Below, in pieces: positions 5,070 to 13,465 of a stretch of DNA of 33,876 nucleotides. How positions within the stretch are numbered: the stretch's first letter is position 1; each line of letters begins with the position of its first letter. Origin of the DNA: CAZVYS01 sp964630755 (GTDB lineage Bacteria; Patescibacteriota; Microgenomatia; UBA1400; CG1-02-47-37). Below the pieces are notes generated by a model. It had not been told where the DNA came from. It was given only the letters and a program-made list of their open reading frames with translations, and ran no database searches. Both the position numbers and the translations under genes were made by a program. The stretch is from positions 1-33,876 of the forward strand of contig CAZVYS010000008.1 in assembly GCA_964630755.1 (NCBI GenBank), given 5' to 3'.

Positions 5070-7944
5070 TCAACGCTAAAATTTTTCCGAGTTTTATTTT
5101 AGTAACTAAAGTTTTTTTCTTTATATACTGTTCAAATTCTTTAGGATAGCTAGGGGCTGTTAAAGTAATTTTTTGATCAAGTTTGACACCAGCTTTTTTT
5201 CTTAAGTTTTGGATTTGTCTAATTAAATCTCTAGCTTGACCTTCTTTTTTTAAACTATCAGTTAACTTTGTATCTAAAGAAATTTGAAGTTCTTTTTCTT
5301 GACTTTTGGCTTTAGAAAATTCTAGTTTTTTAATATTAGTTTCATCTAGAATAACTTGGTGTAAGTCAGCTTTTCCAAAAGATTTTTCAAAAATAGTTAG
5401 TTTAGCTAAAGGTTGCCTAACCTTAATGCCTTTGTCTTTTCTTATTGCGTGTGTTTTTTCAACAATTTCTCTAACCTTTTTCATGTTTTTTTGCAAAACA
5501 GGTTGAGCTAAAGATTTATCTACTTTTGGCCAATCAGTTAGATGAACTGATTCTTCTTTGGTTAAACTAGTATAAATATAGTCAGCTAGATAAGGAGTAA
5601 AAGGAGCTAGTAATTGAGATAAAACTACCAGGCAATGATGCATGGTTTGATAAGCTTTTTGCTTATCTTGATTATTAGGAGCATTTACTCCAACTCTATC
5701 TCTTGAGCGACGAATATACCAAGTAGAAAAATCTGAAACAAATTTTTCTAATCCTTGTGTGGCCGGAGCAGTCAAGTATTGATCAAGAGACTGAGTGGTT
5801 TGCTTGATGGTTTCTTGAAGTCGACTTAAGATCCATTTGTCTAAAACATTAGAAGGATTAAGCTTGGTAGTTTTCTTAGGCCTAAAATCATCAGAATTGC
5901 TTTGAGTAATAAAATATCGATAAGAATTCCAGAGAATCAGAATAAATAGTCTTCTAATTTCATCAGCTTTTTTATATCCAAAAGGGAGCAGGGCAGTGGG
6001 AAGAACTTGTGAGTACATCCAGCGCATAACATCAACGCCAATCCTTTTTGCACCTTGATTGAATTCGATCGCGTTCCCCCAAGATTTGTGCATTGGTCGT
6101 CCGTCTTCTCCAACAACTGATTCGTAACCCAAGACAGTTTTATACGGATGGGTCTTTTTTAAGACTGTGCTCATGACCAGCATGGCATAAAACCAGTTTT
6201 TAAATTGACCTGGGAAAGCTTCGGTAATAAAGTCAGCTGGAAACCAATTTTTTGGTAGAGTAGAAAAAGGAACAATGCCAGCGTCTAGCCAAGGATTGCC
6301 GACTGGTTCGATTCTAGAAACCAATTGCTGACACTTAGAGCACTTGATTTTGACATAGTCGATATGTGGCTTGTGTGGAGTATGGCCTTTGAATTTATCC
6401 CAGCCTTTAACGGCTTTAGATTTGAGTTCTTGTTTTGAACCAATAACTTCAACATTACCACAATCACATTCATAAATAGGTAAACATAAACCCCAGTAGC
6501 GGTTTTTCTTGGAAATTAACCAGTCGTGCATGTTGCGTAACCAATCAAGTTCTCGCTCTAGGCCAAAATCGGGAATCCAAGTTATCTTTTTAGTTACGTC
6601 TATCAGTTGTTGTCGCAAGGATCTTTGTTTTTTATCAGTGGGGTCTTTTTTGTCCATGGAGATATACCACTCATCAGTTACTTTCCAGACTAGTTCAGTT
6701 TTGCAACGCCAACAGGCAGGATATCGATGCTTGTAATCGTGAATTTTGTAAACCCAATGGCCAGTTTTTTCTTTTAAATAATCAAAGATTAATTCAGGGT
6801 GTTTTTTTGCATTTTTATGAGATAAGGAACCAAAACCAGTAAAATATTCAGCGTTATCTTTAATAACCGGAATCATCGGTAAACCAAGCTTTTTACCAAG
6901 CCGATAGTCTTCTGTTCCAGCTGAAACTGCGGTATGAATCATGCCAGTGCCTTCGTCTTTTGAGATGGGCATAATTAATGGGTCGGTGGCAATAACCAGA
7001 TGAAAGTTGTCAGGGTTTTGATGAGCAACCTTTGAGACTGCTTCAAGGTCATCAAAAGCCCAGTGATACTTCTGTGAAACTAACTTTTTACCTTTAACCG
7101 ACTTAATGACTTTTTTAAAATCTTTACCCAATACCTCTTTGGCTGTTTCTTTTAATGTCCAGTATTTATGTCCTTGCTTAGTTTCGACTAATGAATAATC
7201 AAAGGTGACGTCAACAGCGACGGCAATGTTAGCTGGTAGAGTCCATGGAGTAGTTGTCCAAACCAGTAAATACTCGTTATCTTTATTTACCAAAGGAAGA
7301 GCGAAATAAATAGCTTGATGAGTAACTTCTTTGTAGTCCTCGGTGAGCATTTCGTGTTGAGAGATAGCAGTTTCACATCGAGGACACCAGGGAACTGAGT
7401 CATGCCCTTTGTAAAGCCAACCTCGATTAAAACAAGTTTTTAAAAAATGCCAAATGGCGTAATTATTTTCATCTGACATGGTGAAATAGTCATTGCCCCA
7501 ATCCATCCACATGGCTAATCTTTTTGATTGATCGGTTTGAATGTCAGCGTATTTATTAACTCTGCTTTTGCATTTTTTTACAAATTTAGCCACGCCGTAT
7601 TTTTCAATATCTTTTTTAGTTTTAAACTGAAGATCTTTTTCAACTTCTACTTCAACCCATAAACCTTGGCAATCAAAGCCATTTTGATAACGCTGCCTAA
7701 AACCTTTCATGGTCATGTAACGTTGCCATAAGTCTTTATAAGTGCGGCCACGGCCATGATGAACTCCCATAGGGTTGTTGGCTGTAATCGGGCCATCTAA
7801 AAAAGTAAACTTTTTCTTGGCTTTATCATTCTTTTTTAAGTATTTTTTTACTATCCCCTTCTGATACCAGTCTTTTAAAAGTTTTTCTTCCATTTTGACA
7901 AAGTCTGGATGAGAAGAAACGTCTCGAAAATATTTTTTAGCCAT
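5062..7944 (-). CDS. ileS: Isoleucyl-tRNA synthetase
   Basis: This class I synthetase charges tRNA-Ile and edits Val. The order is catalytic Rossmann fold, CP1 editing domain (WTTTPWTLPANIAVAV, GTGMIHTA), second Rossmann half and helical anticodon-binding domain. The HIGH motif appears as VHHGRG (about 61-66), and the KMSKS loop as PMHKSWGN near M618, both diverged from the textbook forms. Cys pairs WCPRC, CWRC, CDC and CSKC suggest zinc-binding knuckles within the body and not a C-terminal finger. At 960 residues the length is normal. The ATG at 7944 lies 15 bases after a terminator-type hairpin. It is the first gene of a block continuing with rodA. Confidence 0.95.
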   Translation of the reverse strand: MAKKYFRDVSSHPDFVKMEEKLLKDWYQKGIVKKYLKKNDKAKKKFTFLDGPITANNPMGVHHGRGRTYKDLWQRYMTMKGFRQRYQNGFDCQGLWVEVEVEKDLQFKTKKDIEKYGVAKFVKKCKSRVNKYADIQTDQSKRLAMWMDWGNDYFTMSDENNYAIWHFLKTCFNRGWLYKGHDSVPWCPRCETAISQHEMLTEDYKEVTHQAIYFALPLVNKDNEYLLVWTTTPWTLPANIAVAVDVTFDYSLVETKQGHKYWTLKETAKEVLGKDFKKVIKSVKGKKLVSQKYHWAFDDLEAVSKVAHQNPDNFHLVIATDPLIMPISKDEGTGMIHTAVSAGTEDYRLGKKLGLPMIPVIKDNAEYFTGFGSLSHKNAKKHPELIFDYLKEKTGHWVYKIHDYKHRYPACWRCKTELVWKVTDEWYISMDKKDPTDKKQRSLRQQLIDVTKKITWIPDFGLERELDWLRNMHDWLISKKNRYWGLCLPIYECDCGNVEVIGSKQELKSKAVKGWDKFKGHTPHKPHIDYVKIKCSKCQQLVSRIEPVGNPWLDAGIVPFSTLPKNWFPADFITEAFPGQFKNWFYAMLVMSTVLKKTHPYKTVLGYESVVGEDGRPMHKSWGNAIEFNQGAKRIGVDVMRWMYSQVLPTALLPFGYKKADEIRRLFILILWNSYRYFITQSNSDDFRPKKTTKLNPSNVLDKWILSRLQETIKQTTQSLDQYLTAPATQGLEKFVSDFSTWYIRRSRDRVGVNAPNNQDKQKAYQTMHHCLVVLSQLLAPFTPYLADYIYTSLTKEESVHLTDWPKVDKSLAQPVLQKNMKKVREIVEKTHAIRKDKGIKVRQPLAKLTIFEKSFGKADLHQVILDETNIKKLEFSKAKSQEKELQISLDTKLTDSLKKEGQARDLIRQIQNLRKKAGVKLDQKITLTAPSYPKEFEQYIKKKTLVTKIKLGKILALNE

Positions 7945-7958
7945 ATAGGTATGATAAC

Positions 7959-7980
7959 AAAAAATCCCGCTAAGCGGGAT
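7959..7980 (-). terminator. Intrinsic terminator between ftsZ and ileS
   Basis: On the minus strand a perfect 7-bp GC-rich stem, ATCCCGC/GCGGGAT, with loop TTA is followed by TTTTTG. It is placed to end the long dcw transcript. Because a promoter candidate lies upstream of it (8059-8087), it could also act as an attenuator in the ileS leader. Confidence 0.75.
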
Positions 7981-7981
7981 G

Positions 7982-8018
7982 AGCGATTCTTTCCGATGCA
8001 GTATCGGAATTAATCGCT
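7982..8018 (-). promoter_or_regulatory. Structured hairpin in the ileS leader
   Basis: The outer stem AGCGATT/AATCGCT (7 bp) and inner stem TTCCGAT/ATCGGAA (7 bp) are separated by a symmetric 2x2 internal loop and capped by a 5-base loop. It stands directly before the terminator hairpin. No T-box antiterminator sequence (TGGTACC-type) is seen, so this is not recognisable as a T-box. Confidence 0.5.
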
Positions 8019-8058
8019 TTGATTAATGATAATTGTAAAACTGATTTTCATATCTGGT

Positions 8059-8087
8059 ATTGTCTCTGAAAAGACATTTTTTGTCAA
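8059..8087 (-). promoter_or_regulatory. Putative ileS operon promoter
   Basis: TTGACA (8087-8082) is a perfect -35, and GACAAT (8064-8059) is a 4/6 -10 at 17-bp spacing. The -35 lies 4 bases after the ftsZ stop. Transcription from about 8052 would give a leader of roughly 108 bases containing both hairpins. Confidence 0.4.
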
Positions 8088-8091
8088 ACGA

Positions 8092-9234
8092 CTATCTTCC
8101 TTGTCTTAGAAAAGCGGGGATGTCGAATTCGTCGGTTTCTTCTTTATCTACAGTTTCTAACTCTTGAGTTTCTCCGTTTGGCTCTGAATCTTCGGTTTGA
8201 TCATCTGGGTCATCTTCTACAGAAGATGGAGTAGATACCACAACTGGCCGCGAGGATAGTTCTTTGAGTTTCTGTCTGGTTTCATCAAATCCAGTGGCAA
8301 TGACAGTGATCTTTATTTGATCAATTAGAGCTTCATCTATCGAGGCTCCAAAGATAATGTTGGCGTCAGCATCAGCTGATCTTGAGATTATTTCTGAAGC
8401 TTGATTAACTTCACTCATGGTTAGGTCTGTGCCACCAATAATATTAAAGAGCATTCCTTTAGCACCTTCGATTGAAGTTTCAAGCAGAGGTGATGAAATA
8501 GCAGTTCTAGCGGCTGTTTGAGCTCGATTTTCACCCACTCCTTCTCCAATTCCCATCAAAGCAGTACCAGCGTCAGACATAATGGTTTTAACATCAGCAA
8601 AATCAACATTTATAAGTCCAGCGGTAGTAATTAAATCTGATATACCTTGAACTCCTTGAGATAAAACTGAGTCAGCTGTTTTAAAGGCTTCAACTAAGGT
8701 AAGATTTTTATCAATCACGTCCATAAGTCTTTGGTTTGGGACTACGATCTGAGTATCAACTTTTTCTCTTAAAGCTTCGATGCCTTCATCAGCTGTTACC
8801 ATCCGTCGTGTCCCCTCAAACAGGAACGGCTTGGTAACCACTGCAACAGTTAAGGCACCGGCTTCTTTAGCGATTTCTGCGATAACGGGACTGGCTCCTG
8901 TTCCTGTTCCTCCACCCATTCCACAAGTAATAAATGCCATGTCTGAATCAAATAGTAGTTCTTGAATTTTGTCTTTTGATTCTTCAGCCGCTTCTTTACC
9001 AATACTAGGATTGGCCCCAGAGCCTAAACCACGAGTAAGTTTTCCTCCAATTTGAATTTTTGTTTCTGCTTGGCACTTTAATAAAGTTTGCGCGTCAGTG
9101 TTTACTGCTACAAACTCTACCCCTTTGATTTGACCAGATGAAATCATTGAGTCAATGGCATTGTTACCACCACCACCTACACCTAAAACTTTGATTTTTG
9201 CAAATGTATTTAAATCTGGTTTGACTAAGGCCAT
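8092..9234 (-). CDS. ftsZ: Cell division GTPase FtsZ
   Basis: This tubulin homologue forms the Z-ring. The N-terminal GTPase domain has GVGGGGNNAID (18-27), the tubulin signature GGGTGTGA (106-113) and the synergy/T7 loop NVDFADV. The second domain is complete. A short acidic linker (about 325-367) leads to the conserved C-terminal peptide DIPAFLR, which binds FtsA and other partners. At 380 residues it is typical. It is the last gene of the dcw cluster, 66 bases after ftsA, and is followed by promoter, hairpin and terminator elements. Confidence 0.98.
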   Translation of the reverse strand: MALVKPDLNTFAKIKVLGVGGGGNNAIDSMISSGQIKGVEFVAVNTDAQTLLKCQAETKIQIGGKLTRGLGSGANPSIGKEAAEESKDKIQELLFDSDMAFITCGMGGGTGTGASPVIAEIAKEAGALTVAVVTKPFLFEGTRRMVTADEGIEALREKVDTQIVVPNQRLMDVIDKNLTLVEAFKTADSVLSQGVQGISDLITTAGLINVDFADVKTIMSDAGTALMGIGEGVGENRAQTAARTAISSPLLETSIEGAKGMLFNIIGGTDLTMSEVNQASEIISRSADADANIIFGASIDEALIDQIKITVIATGFDETRQKLKELSSRPVVVSTPSSVEDDPDDQTEDSEPNGETQELETVDKEETDEFDIPAFLRQGR

Positions 9235-9300
9235 AGTTTAGTTAATTAAAGTGGGCAAGAAGGCAGGAGAATTTATTAATACAATAACCTATTTTCTAGC

Positions 9301-10569
9301 TTAGGGCAAGAAGGATTTGATTAACTTAATGCCCTTGTCCATAGCGCCTTTAACTGGCAACTTACCAATAACTTTGGTGACTGCTTTAAAAGAAGAGTCG
9401 GATTTAATACCTTTATAATTTTTAAGCCCGTATTTTACTAATCCCCATGAAGTAGCAAAGGCGGGAGATTTAATTTCGTCAACTAATCCAGAAAGTCCTT
9501 TTGGATAACCAATCCTGACTGGTAAAGACAAAGATCGTTTGCATGAATTTTCTAACCCAACAGTTAAAGCTCCACCACCACATACAACTACACCTGCGGG
9601 AGTAGTGCCGCCAAAACCTGATTTTTTTAATTCTTCTCCTACTAAGATAAAAATTTCATTCAACCTAGGTCTAATAATGCCTTCAACTAAAGTCTTTTTA
9701 GATAGTTTGCCAACTTCTTCTGCGATGCCAAGCTTTTTTGAATCAAGGTCATCTGAGTCGTCTTCACTTTGTTTGGTGACTTTTGAGAGCCCGAGTTTGA
9801 TTTTTTCAGCTGTTTCTAGACTAACCCTTAATCCAATGGCTAAATCATTGGTAACGTTTTTAGCCCCAACTGGTAAGACCGCTGAGTAAGATAAGGCTCC
9901 TTCAACAAAGATAGACAATGAGGTGCTACCACCACCGATATCTATCAAAACTACTCCTAATTCTTTTTCAGTAGAAGTTAAAACAGATTCAGCGCTAGCT
10001 AGACCGGAAAAGACTAAACTATCTACCTCTACACCAATTTCTGAAATACACTTGCCAATATTTCTCATAGCGGTTGAAGAACCAGTAATAATATGTGCTT
10101 CAGCTTCTAAGCGAATACCGCTCATACCAACAGGGTCCTTAACTCCTTCTTGCGAATCAACCTTAAAGTCTCTAGGAATAACATGCAGAATTTCTCTTGC
10201 TGAGGGCAGAGAAACTGCCCTAGCAGCTTCGATGACTCTTTCAACATCGTTCTTCTGAATCTCACCTTCTGGTTCAGCAATAGCAACCACTCCTTTTGAA
10301 TTAATTGACTCTATGTGTGATCCACTAATAGAAGCAAGACTAGAAGAAATTGAATAGCCTGCCATACGCTCGGCACTTTCAACACTTTGAGTAATTGATT
10401 CTATGGTTTCGTCGATATCAACTATTTGAGATTTTCTTAAGCCTTTTGAAGGCTGATTAGCCACACCAATAATATTAATTTTTTCAGACTCTTCGTTTAG
10501 GTTAGCTATCAAGGTGGTAATTTTTGTAGTACCAACATCGATGGCTGAAATTATTTGATTTTTTGGCAT
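9301..10569 (-). CDS. ftsA: Cell division protein FtsA
   Basis: This actin-like ATPase tethers FtsZ to the membrane. The start ISAIDVGTTKI is the phosphate-1 motif, VVLIDIGGGSTSLSIF the phosphate-2 motif and GVVVCGGGALTVGL the adenosine motif. The 1C (SHS2) subdomain lies between. The C-terminus (about residues 400-422) is a Lys-rich amphipathic stretch ending KLIKSFLP, fitting the FtsA membrane-targeting helix. At 422 residues it is normal. It follows ftsQ with 1 base between them and precedes ftsZ, the usual order. Confidence 0.96.
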   Translation of the reverse strand: MPKNQIISAIDVGTTKITTLIANLNEESEKINIIGVANQPSKGLRKSQIVDIDETIESITQSVESAERMAGYSISSSLASISGSHIESINSKGVVAIAEPEGEIQKNDVERVIEAARAVSLPSAREILHVIPRDFKVDSQEGVKDPVGMSGIRLEAEAHIITGSSTAMRNIGKCISEIGVEVDSLVFSGLASAESVLTSTEKELGVVLIDIGGGSTSLSIFVEGALSYSAVLPVGAKNVTNDLAIGLRVSLETAEKIKLGLSKVTKQSEDDSDDLDSKKLGIAEEVGKLSKKTLVEGIIRPRLNEIFILVGEELKKSGFGGTTPAGVVVCGGGALTVGLENSCKRSLSLPVRIGYPKGLSGLVDEIKSPAFATSWGLVKYGLKNYKGIKSDSSFKAVTKVIGKLPVKGAMDKGIKLIKSFLP

Positions 10570-10570
10570 G

Positions 10571-11332
10571 TTAATAAGTTAAGACTGGTTTATCAAACCT
10601 TAAGTCTATTTTAGTGGGCAGTTCTTGACCTATTTTAATGTTTGTTAAGATATATTGTAAAGAGGCAACCGCAGAATTCAAGGGTTGATCCGAATTTAAA
10701 ACAGCGTATGGCCCAAGTTGCGTTTGAATAATAATTTGGTCAGTAGGTAACCAGGCAATCTTTAAAAAACTTACATAATGAGTTTTTAGGGCTGTAATTA
10801 ACTTGACTAAATTATTTGATAAATTAGAAGATCCATTAATGATTTGATGATGATCAGATACTAAAATTGTTGGCAAAGATAGATCAACTAAGTTTAAAGA
10901 GGAAAAAAATTCCCCAGATTTATCTAGATGAAAAAACTGATCTGTTACCATACCGGAAATAGTAGCTGATTTAGTTGAGTTTAAAGAAGCAAATTCTAGA
11001 TCTAAAGTGGAGATTACTTTAGCGATTGGAATTCTTTTTTTGATATTAACAACCAAGCTGTTTGGTAATTTTTTATTAATAGTAATATCTGCGAGAGTTG
11101 GGTCATATTGAGTCAATTGATTATTTAATCTTTTCTTATCAAAAGTAAAAATATTTGAGCCGTATAAATTAACTAAAAAAGGTTCAAGTTCTAATGAGCA
11201 AGGATGAGTATCAAGAAGGCATGAAATCTTTCTGATATTAAAAATGTTTAGCTGGCTTATTAGAACCACAAAGGCAATTATGGCTAATGCAGGTAAAAAT
11301 GGCCAGATAGTTTTTAGTTTAATCTTTTTCAC
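10571..11332 (-). CDS. ftsQ: Cell division protein FtsQ/DivIB
   Basis: This is a bitopic divisome protein that links FtsL and the FtsW-FtsI pair. One membrane helix lies at about residues 10-29. It is followed by a POTRA-like region (LDTHPCSLELEPFLVNLYGSNIFTFD then ITINKKLPNSLVVNIKKRIPIA) and an FtsQ-type beta domain ending DLRFDKPVLTY. Identification rests on topology, these motifs and position between murG and ftsA, because FtsQ sequences are poorly conserved. The start overlaps murG by 14 bases. Confidence 0.87.
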   Translation of the reverse strand: MKKIKLKTIWPFLPALAIIAFVVLISQLNIFNIRKISCLLDTHPCSLELEPFLVNLYGSNIFTFDKKRLNNQLTQYDPTLADITINKKLPNSLVVNIKKRIPIAKVISTLDLEFASLNSTKSATISGMVTDQFFHLDKSGEFFSSLNLVDLSLPTILVSDHHQIINGSSNLSNNLVKLITALKTHYVSFLKIAWLPTDQIIIQTQLGPYAVLNSDQPLNSAVASLQYILTNIKIGQELPTKIDLRFDKPVLTY

Positions 11333-12386
11333 CTAAAACCTCTTTTAGAAGAATATGTAGTTTGCTGCTTGAAGTTTTAACTAATGCGAAAGGAAAAGAT
11401 TTTGAAGACTTTTTAGGTAAACTTTGAAAAGCTTTTTTAATCAAAACTAATAAATTTTTCGAGGATAATTTAGATTGAGGCAAGATTAAAGCCAAGCCAA
11501 GTGAAGTTAAAAATTGAGCATTAATTAACTGTTCGTTTTTCTGAGAGAATGGTAATGGGATTAGAATAGCTGGTTTAGATAAAAATCCCAATTCAGTAAT
11601 AGTGTTTGCTCCGGAGCGACTAATAACTAAATCAGCTTTAGTTAAGTTAACTGCTTGTTGATGAGCATTGAACCATTTTTCTAATCTATATTGTTTTTGG
11701 AGATTTTTTGGTAATGAGTTTTTAATCTTGAGTTGTGATTGCCAGGCTGATTTTTTTTGATTCAAGCCAAACTGGTGAATAACTTGATATTTCAAAAGTA
11801 ATTGAGGCAGGATTTGGTTAATAGTTTGATTAATAATTCTAGAGCCTTGATTGCCGCCAGTGATATACAAAATTTTAGATTTTTGACTTTTTTTAGAAGT
11901 CTTTTTTATGTTTAGAATTTCTGATCGGATAGGATTGCCAGTAAGAAATGTTTTGTTTCTAGGGAAATAACTAAATGATTCTGGCCAAGAAATAGCTATT
12001 TTTGTAGCCAGCTTAGCAGTAAGTTTATTAACTAAACCAGCTGCAAAAGTTTGTTCGTGAATAACGATCGGAATTTTTAATAATCTTGAAGCTAGACAAA
12101 CTGGTAAAGCAATGAAACCCCCAAAACTGATCACTAAATTTGGTTTTTGACTTGCTAAGATGAAGAGAGCTTTGAAAAAGCTAACTGGAAACTTAAAGGG
12201 TAAGCTGACAGATGAAAATAAATTATGACGGTGAAGCTTAGGGGCTTTTAAAGAGATAATTGGAATGGTTATTTTCGAACTTTTTTTTCCAATGTAGGCA
12301 AGTTTATAACCAGATCCTTTTAGTTTATTAATTAGGGCAACGGCTGGAGTTAGATGAGTGCCAGTTAAGATAAGGTAAGGTTTCAT
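11319..12386 (-). CDS. murG: UDP-GlcNAc:undecaprenyl-PP-MurNAc-pentapeptide GlcNAc transferase
   Basis: MurG converts lipid I to lipid II at the inner membrane face (GT28, GT-B fold). The N-terminal domain contains LVISFGGFIALP and IVIHEQTFAAGLVNK. The C-terminal UDP-binding domain contains ITGGNQGSRIINQT and ADLVISRSGANTITEL followed by KPAILIPLPFS and a QxxNA-type element. The first Gly-rich loop is altered: GTHLTPAVAL stands where GGTGGHxxPA is usual, leaving only the T, H and P. At 355 residues the length is normal. It overlaps ftsW by 4 bases (ATGA) and ftsQ by 14. Confidence 0.93.
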   Translation of the reverse strand: MKPYLILTGTHLTPAVALINKLKGSGYKLAYIGKKSSKITIPIISLKAPKLHRHNLFSSVSLPFKFPVSFFKALFILASQKPNLVISFGGFIALPVCLASRLLKIPIVIHEQTFAAGLVNKLTAKLATKIAISWPESFSYFPRNKTFLTGNPIRSEILNIKKTSKKSQKSKILYITGGNQGSRIINQTINQILPQLLLKYQVIHQFGLNQKKSAWQSQLKIKNSLPKNLQKQYRLEKWFNAHQQAVNLTKADLVISRSGANTITELGFLSKPAILIPLPFSQKNEQLINAQFLTSLGLALILPQSKLSSKNLLVLIKKAFQSLPKKSSKSFPFALVKTSSSKLHILLKEVLGEKD

Positions 12387-13465
12387 TTTTTCTTTGGATT
12401 AACTTGAAAACGTGAGATATTTAATAATAAACCAACTCCTATTAACATCACAATTAATGATGACCCACCGTAAGAAATAAAAGGCAAAGGCACACCAGTT
12501 AATGGTAGTAGTGACAACATGGCAGAAATATTAATTATAGCTTGAATACCAATCCAGCAAGTAATGCCTAAGCTTAATAATTTGCAAAAAGAATTAGGGG
12601 CAAACTTAGCTATTTTTAGACCTTTAAAGATAAAGAAAAACAAGGCTAAAATAACCAAACTTGCTCCAAAAAAACCTAGTTCTTCAGTGATAATAGCAAA
12701 GATCGAGTCAGTGGTTACTTGTGGTAAAAATTGATATTTCTGCCTAGATTGACCTAGGCCTAATCCCCAGAAACCACCTGAGCCAATAGCAATTAAGGCT
12801 TGACGGATGTGATATGAGCTTCCTAAGGGATCTGCTTCCGGATTTATAAAAGTTAATAATCTTTGTTTTCGGTATGGTGAGAATAAGATCAAACTTGCTC
12901 CAGATAAACTACCCAAAACGCCTAAAATAGCTAGATAAATAAGGTTGGCGCCAGAGAGAAAGTAAACAAAAACTGCTGTTAAGATAATAACGATCGAGGT
13001 GCCGAGATCAGGTTGCAACATGACTAGGCTCAAGATCAAGCTTAAGATGACTAAAAAAGGCCAAAAAGGCTTTTCTTTACTTAACCAGGCAGATAAATAA
13101 ATAGTTAAGGTGAGTTTAATTAGTTCTGTGGGTTGAAGATTAAAACCGAAAATATTAATCCATCTTCTGGCTCCAAAAGATTGACTAGATAAACCAGGTA
13201 TTAAAACTAAGATTAATAAAATTATGTTTATTAGCAAAGCCAGGGGGGCAATTTTTTTTATCAGATCAAGTGGAATAAAAGTCATGATGATTAATCCAAG
13301 CCAACCTAAGGCAGCCCAAAGAAATTGAAGCTTTAAGAAATGGTATTTATCTCTAAATAGCTCAAAAGCCTCAACAACTGAGGCGTTATAGACCATTAAA
13401 ATACCAAATATAGTTAAACCAAAAGATAAAACTAATAAAGATAAACTGGGTTTTTTAGGCTTCAT
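12383..13465 (-). CDS. ftsW: FtsW (SEDS) septal peptidoglycan glycosyltransferase
   Basis: This is a multipass SEDS polymerase acting with FtsI. The N-terminus carries GLTIFGILMVYNASVVEAF, typical of FtsW. Later motifs are LQPTELIKLTL, LQPDLGTSIV, the loop INPEADPLGSSYHIRQA followed by LIAIGSGGFWG, FLPQVTTDSIFAIITEELGF and PLPFISYGGSS. The TTDSIFAII wording and the dcw position favour FtsW over RodA. At 360 residues it is normal. It overlaps both neighbours by 4 bases (ATGA), implying translational coupling with murD and murG. Confidence 0.95.
   Translation of the reverse strand: MKPKKPSLSLLVLSFGLTIFGILMVYNASVVEAFELFRDKYHFLKLQFLWAALGWLGLIIMTFIPLDLIKKIAPLALLINIILLILVLIPGLSSQSFGARRWINIFGFNLQPTELIKLTLTIYLSAWLSKEKPFWPFLVILSLILSLVMLQPDLGTSIVIILTAVFVYFLSGANLIYLAILGVLGSLSGASLILFSPYRKQRLLTFINPEADPLGSSYHIRQALIAIGSGGFWGLGLGQSRQKYQFLPQVTTDSIFAIITEELGFFGASLVILALFFFIFKGLKIAKFAPNSFCKLLSLGITCWIGIQAIINISAMLSLLPLTGVPLPFISYGGSSLIVMLIGVGLLLNISRFQVNPKKK

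Noticed and set aside
5306..5506. Plus-strand open frame inside ileS
   Set aside because: It lies wholly within the confident ileS gene on the other strand and has no recognisable domain. The same holds for similar frames in ftsZ, ftsA, murA and ftsI.
7945..8091. T-box riboswitch upstream of ileS
   Set aside because: The spacer is short and no AGGGTGGNACC-type antiterminator sequence or stem I pattern is visible, although a terminator is present.
9253..9314. 11-base direct repeat GGGCAAGAAGG at the end of ftsA and in the ftsZ leader
   Set aside because: It is short, one copy codes the ftsA C-terminus, and no further pattern supports a mobile element or operator.
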